Source: Streptomyces atratus
GTDB taxonomy: Bacteria > Actinomycetota > Actinomycetes > Streptomycetales > Streptomycetaceae
Assembly (NCBI RefSeq): GCF_014648655.1
Contig: NZ_BMRN01000031.1
Coordinates: 1-64,000, forward strand
Length of the DNA stretch: 64,000 nucleotides
Direction of reading: 5' to 3'
The position numbers and the translations under genes were made by a program. This document shows, one piece after another, positions 35,653-43,039 of this stretch. Numbering within the stretch: the stretch's first letter is position 1; every line of letters starts with the position of its first letter. Under the pieces are notes generated by a model. It did not search any database. It worked only from the letters and a program-made list of their open reading frames with translations, and was not told the DNA's origin.

Positions 35653-36243
35653 ATGGACGGCGCCTGGAAGTGCAATTACTGCGGCACCGTAGCGCCGCCC
35701 GATGCACAGCAGTGTTCTTGCTGCGGTGCCTGGATCCCGCCGTACGGCGAGGACGACGATCAGAGCCCACAACGGCCCCGCATCCCTCAGCGTCCACTGG
35801 TCCCGCCGCGCCGGTTCGAGGACGAGCCACCCCGGCACACGGACGGTCCCACACTCCCCGTCGGCACCCTCCAGGGCAAAGGGACGGTCGAGGGCGCGGC
35901 ACGGAACGTGCAACTGCGCACCGAGGTGAGCGGGAATTCCAGCAACACCACCACGACGATCGTGTGCAACTTCTGCGTGGAGGTACGCAACCGCGAGGGC
36001 CGTCCGGTACGGCTGGTCCCCGTCGAGATGCGCGGCCACTCCTTCGAGGGCGCCGTCAACGAAGGGGACTGGGTGCGCGCCCAGGGCCAGGTCAAACGCG
36101 GCACGTTGCGGGTCAAGCGGCTGCACAACCTGACGACCGGCGCCGAGGTCTCGACCCGGAGCACGCCCGTGGCCGTGATCATTGTTGCCGTCCTGCTCTT
36201 CGCCGGGTGGATGGTGTACGTCATCGGGTTCGCAGGGCGCTGA
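35653..36243 (+). CDS. Zinc-ribbon protein with C-terminal membrane anchor
   Basis: 196 residues. The N-terminal zinc ribbon has Cys7, Cys10, Cys21 and Cys24 (CNYC..CSCC). A Pro/Arg-rich linker follows, then a beta-rich domain (about 75-165: VCNFCVEVRNREGRPVRLVP and GDWVRAQGQVKRGTLRVKRL) that looks OB-like. A single transmembrane helix near residues 172-192 ends in a three-residue tail, the topology of a tail-anchored cytoplasmic protein. The gene starts four bases after the preceding stop. It may tether eCIS particles or cargo to the membrane. Confidence 0.7.
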   Translation: MDGAWKCNYCGTVAPPDAQQCSCCGAWIPPYGEDDDQSPQRPRIPQRPLVPPRRFEDEPPRHTDGPTLPVGTLQGKGTVEGAARNVQLRTEVSGNSSNTTTTIVCNFCVEVRNREGRPVRLVPVEMRGHSFEGAVNEGDWVRAQGQVKRGTLRVKRLHNLTTGAEVSTRSTPVAVIIVAVLLFAGWMVYVIGFAGR

Positions 36244-36259
36244 CGCCTCGCAGCGCTGC

Positions 36260-37630
36260 CTACCGGCGATGGGGAAAGGGCACTCGGAGATCCACCAGCT
36301 GGAATTCGTCGCCACCCTGCGGGTCGACGAACGCGAGGGGGGCGTAGTGGTAGGGGACGCCATGCGGGCGGCGCCGCAGCGGCTGTCCCTGGCGGCCGCG
36401 GGGCCATTCGATGTCGCTCGTGAGCACCCTGGCCGGGATGAGCCAGTAGTCGCCCCTTCGGTAGACGCGGGGCGATTCCTGGCTCGGTTCGAACCAGATC
36501 TCGACGCCGTCCTCGATCCGCAGCCACTCCCCTTCCCGTACGGGAAGGCCAAATTCACCCCCCGAGTATCCGCCCTCCCGGCCGCTCGTGTCGTGATCCC
36601 AGCGGCGCAGGAACGGACGATGTGCTGCCACCCGGCCGACGTTCGGCTGGTACGGATCGTCTGCGGGGTCGCCGTCCAGCTCGACCCGAAACCCGGCGTA
36701 GTCGATCCCTGTGACGGTGTACAGCCGGCTGCAGTCCTCGTCGTGCCGGTCCGACGCCCCGCGGCATACCGTGGCGTCGTCGACGAGTTCCACCACGTCG
36801 CCCGTGTCCACGCCGAGCTTGTCGTCCCGGCCGAGCGTCTCCAGCTCGACCGAGACACCGGAGACGGCCCGGACGGGCAGGATCACGGAGCCGTTCTCCC
36901 GGGACCACTTGAACGTCGCCGTCTCCGCGGTACCGCCCCGGTGCACCTCCACCCGGTACAACTGGTTCTCGGGGCCCCGGTAACCGGAGGACGGGGGCAG
37001 CTCACTGGGCGAGGCGTTCTCCTCGGGGCGCCGGGTCTGTGCCGCGAGCAGGCAGCGGGGCTCGAAGTCCTGGCGGATGCGGTCCCGCAGGAAGCGTGAG
37101 GCATTGCGCATGTCGGGCACGAACGAACCGGGGGCCAGCGGGAGCCGGCATACCTGCCAGACCACACGGGAGCGTGCGGTCGTGTCCGGGGCGGCCGGGC
37201 CGAGGGCCACCTCGCGGATCCAGGGTGCCTCCCACGCGGTGACCAGGCGCTCCCAGACACGCAGGTACACCAGGAAGGGCCCGGGGGGCAGCAGGTCGCT
37301 CTCGCGCTCGGGGTCGAGGTGGCCGTCGGGCTGCTCCCAGTAGTCGATGCCGTCGCACTCGCACAGAATGCCGTCGACGTACATGCGTCCCGCGGTCACG
37401 GTGAACGTCTGTCCGTCGAATCCGTCTACCCCGAATCCGCCGATGCCGTCCTCCTCGGGCGGGTACGCGGCGGGCCCCAGGAGGTCGGCGGCCAGAGTCC
37501 GCACGTAGTGCAGGAGGATCGCCGTCTGCTCGTTGATCTCGGCATCGAGCTGGACCCGGCCCTGCTGGGACAGCACGGCGGAGAAACGCCGAGCGGGATC
37601 GAAGATGACGCGGGAGAAGTCGCCGTGCAT
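36260..37630 (-). CDS. DUF6519-type eCIS-associated protein
   Basis: 456 residues. The opening GDFSRVIFDPARRFSAVLSQ followed by QGRVQLDAEINEQTAILLHY is diagnostic of a family encoded at the end of streptomycete contractile-injection clusters. In related systems such proteins sit at the baseplate periphery, possibly as fibre or receptor adaptors (inference). The rest is beta-rich with many Trp/Tyr, consistent with a binding protein. ATG 37630 has an AGGAAG site; upstream Pro-rich sequence is excluded. It is the last gene of the operon, 70 bases after the gpI-like gene, and converges on the plus-strand unit ending at 36243. Confidence 0.8.
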   Translation of the reverse strand: MHGDFSRVIFDPARRFSAVLSQQGRVQLDAEINEQTAILLHYVRTLAADLLGPAAYPPEEDGIGGFGVDGFDGQTFTVTAGRMYVDGILCECDGIDYWEQPDGHLDPERESDLLPPGPFLVYLRVWERLVTAWEAPWIREVALGPAAPDTTARSRVVWQVCRLPLAPGSFVPDMRNASRFLRDRIRQDFEPRCLLAAQTRRPEENASPSELPPSSGYRGPENQLYRVEVHRGGTAETATFKWSRENGSVILPVRAVSGVSVELETLGRDDKLGVDTGDVVELVDDATVCRGASDRHDEDCSRLYTVTGIDYAGFRVELDGDPADDPYQPNVGRVAAHRPFLRRWDHDTSGREGGYSGGEFGLPVREGEWLRIEDGVEIWFEPSQESPRVYRRGDYWLIPARVLTSDIEWPRGRQGQPLRRRPHGVPYHYAPLAFVDPQGGDEFQLVDLRVPFPHRR

Positions 37631-37700
37631 GGGTGTGCTTCCTGCCTGGGCCGAGGGCCGACGGTGAGGGGGTGGGGGCGGGGGAGTCCTGCGCGGGGGC

Positions 37701-39845
37701 TCAGGTGACGAAGAAGAGTCCCGTGTCACATCCGGCAGGTGTGTACTCGGTCAGCCGGGTACGGAGGTTGTCCTCCCGCTGCGGCTGGAAGAGGTGGTGC
37801 AGCGCGCCGGGTTCCGAGCCGTTGTCGCCGCCGCGGCGGATCTCCTCGGCGCAGCGGTCGGCCAGCCGGACGTAGTCGGGGGAGCCGTACCGGGTGGATG
37901 CGAAGTGCGGCACCACTCGCGCCCGGTCGCCGGAGTGGTCGGGTTCGCAGTGGAACCGGGGCGGGGTGGGGGAGTCCTGAGGCAGCCAGCAGAACCGCAC
38001 GGAGCCCTGGTCGCGCCGGTCGATGCTCACCTCTCCGTACAGCAGGCAGTTCTCCAGCAGTTCCACGGCCCGGGCGCGTACGGATCCGATGACGGTGGTG
38101 CGCCGGGCCGTGAGCAGGACGTCTGCGTGGCCGTCGTCCGGGCCGCCGAGCGCCGACGCCTCGCGTAGCGTCGCGTCCAGCACGCTGTCGCACAGTTCGA
38201 CACGGTTGGGCTCCGTCGCATCGTGGCGCGCGACCACCAGGATGGCGCCGAGGACGCTGTGGTGGACCTCGGTTCGGACCGGGCTGTCGGAGATGTCCAG
38301 GCTGGGTGCTCCGGGCGCCAGGGGCGTGCCCCGGGCCTCGAGTTCCCAGCCCGGTACGAACGTGCAGTGCCGGACGACGAGACGGTCCAAGCCGCCCCGC
38401 ACCCGTACGCTGCCGCCCGTCACCACAAGCCCGTCGAGAACGATCCGAGCCGTGACCTCGGAGCGGCACCCGCTTGCGGTACCGGTGATCGTCAGGGCGC
38501 GCGGCCCGTCACCGCCGCGCCGGCCGGTCAGCCGGATGACAGGGCGGACGCCGTCCGCGGCGCGCAGGGTGAGGCGGTCTCCCGGGTCGAGGCGGATGTC
38601 GGTCAGATCCTCGTACACCTCGTTGGCGGTGATCTCCACGACCGCCTCCGCCTTGCCCGGGTGCCCCCGCTTCTCCTCGCGCCAGCGCCCGAGCGCGTCG
38701 GCGATGCTGTGGTGGTCCTCGCCGGGGCCCACCCGGTAACGCTCCGCCGCGCCGGCCGTCGCGGGTTCGGGACGGGGGTACTCGCCGCCGCCGAGGTCGC
38801 CGGAGAAGGCGTGGTGGTACGTCACTCGGACGTCGTGCGCGGGGGCGGTGCCCGGCGGGAGCACGAGGCGGCCGAGGACGGGGTCGACGGCGACCTGACC
38901 GGCATCGGGGCGGTACTGCCAGTCGGAGAGGTCCGCGACGACGATCCGCCCCAGGGGCACCACGGAGTCCTCGGCGTCGGGGCCGGTCCACACGCACAGG
39001 CTCTTGCCGGGCCCGTAGTAGTCGTAGAGCCGTTCCGCCAGGGCCCGGCGGCCGATGGGTTCCGGTACGTTCGTCTCGTCCGCGACGTGGTAGCTCGACG
39101 GTTCGGGCACCGGGGCGGTGAACAGGGGCGTGTCGATGGCGAGCACGTTGAAGGTGTAGCAGGCTCGGTCGCGGTCCAGACAGTATGCGGGGGCTCGTGT
39201 CACGGAGTACGTGCGCAGCCGCCACAGGTGCAGGCCGACGGACTGGATGCCGTACCGGCCGGGGCGGCGCGTGGAGCCGGCGCGCGGTACCTCCACGGTG
39301 CGGGCCAGCTCATCGAACGGGCCGCCCAGACGGTCCAGGGTCCCGGCGCGGCGCACGTCCACCAGTCCGCCGCGCGCCGACCTGCGGCGCGCGTTGTGGC
39401 CGTCGGAGGTATAGCGGCGTACGGGCTGGGTGACGCAGAGCAGACGGCGGTACTCGACGACCCGGGCGGGCCACCCGGCCACGTCCGACGCGAGGTCTTC
39501 CAGCAGCGCGAGGGTGCCCTTGCGGCGCCGGTTGACGACGGTGTCGGCGACGTCCCGCCGGGGAACGGCGGCGGAGGGCAGCCCGGTGGCCCGGGAGGTG
39601 TCGTCGGACAGGGCGGCGGCGAACCCGGGCAGGATCTCGTACCCGACGAGGTCGCCGATGTAGGGCACCACCCAGTCGTCGCAGGTTTCGATGAACCAGT
39701 TGTCATAGAGCCGCTCGATGTCCTCCTGGACGACGGCTGCCTGCTCGGCGACGATCGTGAGCAGCGCGCGCAGCGGGCCGCCCTGTTCCGCGTCACGTCT
39801 GCGGTGTACGGCGGGCAGCAGCGAGTACAGCTCGTCGGGGGTCAT
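37701..39845 (-). CDS. Phage tail gpI-like / right-handed beta-helix protein
   Basis: 714 residues. The N-terminal 200 resemble P2 gpI-type baseplate periphery proteins (LLPAVHRRRDAEQGGPLRAL, then EQAAVVQEDIERLYDNWFIE and TCDDWVVPYIGDLVGYEIL). A central section is beta-rich. Residues about 400-640 contain rungs typical of a right-handed beta-helix (VRPVIRLTGRR, ARIVLDGLVVTGGSVRVRGG, LDRLVVRHCTF), often found in tail-fibre or carbohydrate-binding proteins. It therefore probably joins the baseplate to the target-binding apparatus. Its ATG overlaps the stop of the upstream baseplate gene by ATGA. Confidence 0.75.
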   Translation of the reverse strand: MTPDELYSLLPAVHRRRDAEQGGPLRALLTIVAEQAAVVQEDIERLYDNWFIETCDDWVVPYIGDLVGYEILPGFAAALSDDTSRATGLPSAAVPRRDVADTVVNRRRKGTLALLEDLASDVAGWPARVVEYRRLLCVTQPVRRYTSDGHNARRRSARGGLVDVRRAGTLDRLGGPFDELARTVEVPRAGSTRRPGRYGIQSVGLHLWRLRTYSVTRAPAYCLDRDRACYTFNVLAIDTPLFTAPVPEPSSYHVADETNVPEPIGRRALAERLYDYYGPGKSLCVWTGPDAEDSVVPLGRIVVADLSDWQYRPDAGQVAVDPVLGRLVLPPGTAPAHDVRVTYHHAFSGDLGGGEYPRPEPATAGAAERYRVGPGEDHHSIADALGRWREEKRGHPGKAEAVVEITANEVYEDLTDIRLDPGDRLTLRAADGVRPVIRLTGRRGGDGPRALTITGTASGCRSEVTARIVLDGLVVTGGSVRVRGGLDRLVVRHCTFVPGWELEARGTPLAPGAPSLDISDSPVRTEVHHSVLGAILVVARHDATEPNRVELCDSVLDATLREASALGGPDDGHADVLLTARRTTVIGSVRARAVELLENCLLYGEVSIDRRDQGSVRFCWLPQDSPTPPRFHCEPDHSGDRARVVPHFASTRYGSPDYVRLADRCAEEIRRGGDNGSEPGALHHLFQPQREDNLRTRLTEYTPAGCDTGLFFVT

Positions 39846-42800
39846 GGAATCCTCCGCAGGATCAGGGTCCCGGGCACGGCCGGGTCCAACAGGACCAGCT
39901 GGGCGGGGCGCAGGACCAGGCGCGGCGCGGCTGCGGCGGCCCTCTCCCGCGGGCCCTCGGCGACCCTGCGGTCGAGCAGAGCCGTCGGGGCCTGCGAGGC
40001 ATCGACGGCGGTGGCCGGCTCCGGGGGCCGGGTCCCCGCTGTGCCGCCAGAGAGCGAGGGGGCCCGCACCGTGCGCAGGCCGGCGGGCAGCGCGGGGACG
40101 CAGGAGACCACGGAGGGATGTTCGGCGAACCGCACGACGTCGTCCGCGTCGGCGCTCTCGGATACGCCCCCGAAGGCGTCCACATGAACGAAGTCGACGC
40201 CGGGAACCGCGTGCGCGGCGGCGACGACGGCGCTCAGGTACACGGGCTGGCCCAGGTGCGCCCCCGAGAAGCCCAGGCGGTCGGCCAGCGCCTCGCGCAC
40301 CTGCCGTTCCACCTTCTCCGGAAGGTGACCGGGGACCGTTCGGACGCCGAGCACAAGCACCAGTCGTACGCGGTCGCAGGGTTCGACCCGCACGGGCATG
40401 GTGGGGTCGCCGTACTGGCGCAGTGCCGTGCCCAGCGCGGCCAGGAGGGGTGAGGAGGGGGCCAGCGGAGCGTCGTCGGCGGCGGCGACGGTGACGTGCA
40501 GGACCGGGCGGTTCCCGTCCAGGCAGCGGCTTGCCACGGCCTTGCCGACGCCCGCGAAGGCGCGGGCGAAGGACTGGTAGTCGCGCACCGACACGAGCCG
40601 GTCGAAGGCGGCCAGCCGCAGGGGGATCGCCTGGCGCATCTCCGCCGGGCCGTCGGCGTCGGCTCCGCCACTCGCGGCCAGCGGGTTGGTGACACCGCTG
40701 ACGCCGAGCGGCCTGCTCACGACCTGGCTGATCCGCCCGGCCGCGACGTTGCCGGCGCGTCCGCCGCCGATGCGGTAGCGGGCGGTGACGTTCTCCGTGC
40801 CGGAGGGCAGGCGGGCGCCGTGCCGGCCGTCACCGAACTCCACCGCCGCCCTTGTGCCGGCGCCCGCGCGCAGCCGGAACACCTGGGCAGCCGGGCCCGC
40901 CCGGCCCAGGTCGGCGGTCCGCCGCCACGCCACGTCGTCGACGCGGACGGTGAGTGCCTCCTCACCGCCGTCGGTGGTCGCCGACGGCAGCCAGACGAGC
41001 GGAGCCTGCCGCAGGGGCAGCACTTGGCCCGCACGGGAGGCGTCACCGCTGCCGAGGACCTCGGCCACGGTCTCGCCCGCGGTCGCCGGGACGACGTTGC
41101 CGTGGACGACGACCGTGTCCCGCCGGTAGCGGTGCGTGAGCGGGCCGGTCAGCAGCAGCGTCGTACGCACCCGGTCGTCGAAGGACGTCCCGTCGAAGGC
41201 ATGGCGTACGCCCGCGAGGACGACGAGTTCGCAGCCCCGGACACCCGGGCCGCGACCGGTGCCCGCCCCGTCCCAGGGCACGACGTCCGTGCGCTCCCCC
41301 GAGACGACGAGCAGCCGTCCGGGAGCCAGTCCCTCGAACGTTCCGTCCAGGGGGATCGTGTCGCCCGCCACCTCTGTGGGGTTGGGCGAGGCGGCGAGAA
41401 CGAGCGGCGCGCCCGCTGCCCACACGGTGGTGGCCCGCCGGACGGCCATGTCCTCGCAGTCCTCGGTCCATGGCCCGGCGAGGTTCAGCCGCGTCACGCG
41501 CACGGCATCCTGGTCGTTGGCGACGGACAACTGCCCGGCCTCGGTGACCCGGACGACGCGGGTTCGCGCGCGGCCCGCCACCCGCACCGCGATCCAGCTG
41601 CCGGGCTGGATCTCCTCGTGCACCGCGTCCAGCAGCAGAACGTCGCTCGCGAGCGGGCCGCCTCCCTCCGGCCGGGACGGTGCCGCCGCACGCAGCAGCC
41701 GTTTCACACGGGTGTCGTCGGGGAGGGAGGAGCCCAGTGGGGTGGCGGTGACGCGGAAATGCCCCAGGCCCGGCGCGGTGGCCGGGGGGCAGACGGCGGA
41801 CAGCGCCGCATAGAGTGACGCGGTGAGGCCGGGCCGGTTCCCCGCCAGCAGGCGGGGCAGGGCATCGGATCCGGCGCCCAGGGCGTCGGTGACCGAGAGC
41901 GGTGTCCGTGCCGGCTGTTCGCCCTGGCCGAGTGCGTGCACCAGCGGATCGACCGCGTGCAGGACCCGGCCGCCGGGGCTTGTGAGGTCCCGCAGCAGCG
42001 CGGGCCCACCGGCCGACGCCGCCCGTTCGGGCTCCTCGCCAAGGCGCCGGACCGCATCCTGGACGGTCGCGAGCCGTACGGCGGCCCGCTCGGCCAGCGC
42101 ATCGGCGTCCACGCCCCCGCCGATGTCGGAGAGGCGCTCGCGCAGTTGGCGCAGTCTGCGGTCGAGCCGGGCCGCGAACGTGTCCGGGTCGCGCAGGTCC
42201 GCGGCGCGCTGCTGTACCTCCCGCAGCAGCGCCAGCAGGTCCTCGAACGGGCCCCCGGACGGCGCTCGGTGCGCGGCTTCCTCCATGTCTTCCCGCAGCG
42301 CGTCCACCGCGTTGACCAGCTGCCGGGGAGGGGCCGGCACTCTCAGCCGCACGGTGGTCCGCCCTCGTGCGGGGTCGCGCTCCACGCCCTCCACCACGCG
42401 CGTGAGGTTCAGGCGGGCGTCGGGATAGGTGAACAGCAGACGGTCACCGGGGCGCAGCGTGTGCTGGACCCCGTCGACGTCGACGGCGGGGATGCGGGTC
42501 GCGGCGTCGGCCGTGAGGGCGGTCGGGCGGGTGGTGCGCACGGGCAGCCGGTTCCATTCCGCCCTGGCGGCGAGATCCTTGGCGGTCTCGAAGACGAGGG
42601 GCACAGCGCCCGGTCCGGGCTCGCTCCTGACCTGCGAGCCGGCCGGTACGAGGCAGGAGGTCCCGGCGTCCAGGGTGTAGGCGAGGTGGGTGGCGGCCGC
42701 GAGCGCGGGGCGCGGCCGGTGGCCGACCAGCCGCCCGAGCCGGACCAGAGACTCGTGCTCGGTCGCGGTGCGCAGGAATCCCTCGTTGGCAGTGCGCTCC

Positions 42801-43039
42801 TGATAGAAGGTCAGCACGTCGGCGATGACGGCCCAGGCGTCGAGCAGGGCGATCGACGGGTCGTCCGGCTCCCGCGTGGTCAGCCGTGCCGGGGGCGACT
42901 TGTCGCCGGCCGCGGGCAGCCGGGCCAGCATCGCGTCGAGGAACTGCCGGTGGCTGCCCACGCGGTAGGACAGCGCGGGCAGACCGGGCCGGTTCCACAC
43001 GGGTGCCGGCCCCTGCGGGCCGGAGGAGAAGTCGGTCAT
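39842..43039 (-). CDS. Baseplate assembly protein J-like, wedge component (Afp12/Cis12 type)
   Basis: 1065 residues. The N-terminal WNRPGLPALSYRVGSHRQFL, then LLDAWAVIADVLTFYQERTA and NEGFLRTATEHESLVRLGRL, is the putative baseplate assembly signature (TIGR02243 type). The C-terminal part has the Baseplate_J pattern: VEFGDGRHGARLPSG, RYRIGGGRAGNVAAG and FDRLVSVRDYQSFARAFAGV. Residues 240-400 include an Arg/Glu/Ala-rich predicted coiled coil (RLDRRLRQLRERLSDIGG). Family members form the wedge ring below the hub. The ORF starts at ATG 43039, overlapping the upstream gene stop. Confidence 0.85.
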   Translation of the reverse strand: MTDFSSGPQGPAPVWNRPGLPALSYRVGSHRQFLDAMLARLPAAGDKSPPARLTTREPDDPSIALLDAWAVIADVLTFYQERTANEGFLRTATEHESLVRLGRLVGHRPRPALAAATHLAYTLDAGTSCLVPAGSQVRSEPGPGAVPLVFETAKDLAARAEWNRLPVRTTRPTALTADAATRIPAVDVDGVQHTLRPGDRLLFTYPDARLNLTRVVEGVERDPARGRTTVRLRVPAPPRQLVNAVDALREDMEEAAHRAPSGGPFEDLLALLREVQQRAADLRDPDTFAARLDRRLRQLRERLSDIGGGVDADALAERAAVRLATVQDAVRRLGEEPERAASAGGPALLRDLTSPGGRVLHAVDPLVHALGQGEQPARTPLSVTDALGAGSDALPRLLAGNRPGLTASLYAALSAVCPPATAPGLGHFRVTATPLGSSLPDDTRVKRLLRAAAPSRPEGGGPLASDVLLLDAVHEEIQPGSWIAVRVAGRARTRVVRVTEAGQLSVANDQDAVRVTRLNLAGPWTEDCEDMAVRRATTVWAAGAPLVLAASPNPTEVAGDTIPLDGTFEGLAPGRLLVVSGERTDVVPWDGAGTGRGPGVRGCELVVLAGVRHAFDGTSFDDRVRTTLLLTGPLTHRYRRDTVVVHGNVVPATAGETVAEVLGSGDASRAGQVLPLRQAPLVWLPSATTDGGEEALTVRVDDVAWRRTADLGRAGPAAQVFRLRAGAGTRAAVEFGDGRHGARLPSGTENVTARYRIGGGRAGNVAAGRISQVVSRPLGVSGVTNPLAASGGADADGPAEMRQAIPLRLAAFDRLVSVRDYQSFARAFAGVGKAVASRCLDGNRPVLHVTVAAADDAPLAPSSPLLAALGTALRQYGDPTMPVRVEPCDRVRLVLVLGVRTVPGHLPEKVERQVREALADRLGFSGAHLGQPVYLSAVVAAAHAVPGVDFVHVDAFGGVSESADADDVVRFAEHPSVVSCVPALPAGLRTVRAPSLSGGTAGTRPPEPATAVDASQAPTALLDRRVAEGPRERAAAAAPRLVLRPAQLVLLDPAVPGTLILRRIP

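Noticed and set aside
33841..36858. A 1005-residue open frame on the minus strand across the eCIS border
   Set aside because: It is the antisense shadow of the plus-strand lysozyme-like, 126-residue and zinc-ribbon genes and of the palindrome; residues are Arg/Pro-rich without domains.
38223..40187. Long plus-strand open frames opposite the gpI-like and baseplate genes
   Set aside because: Antisense frames are common in high-G+C DNA. The minus-strand genes have recognisable domains and coupled starts, the plus frames do not.
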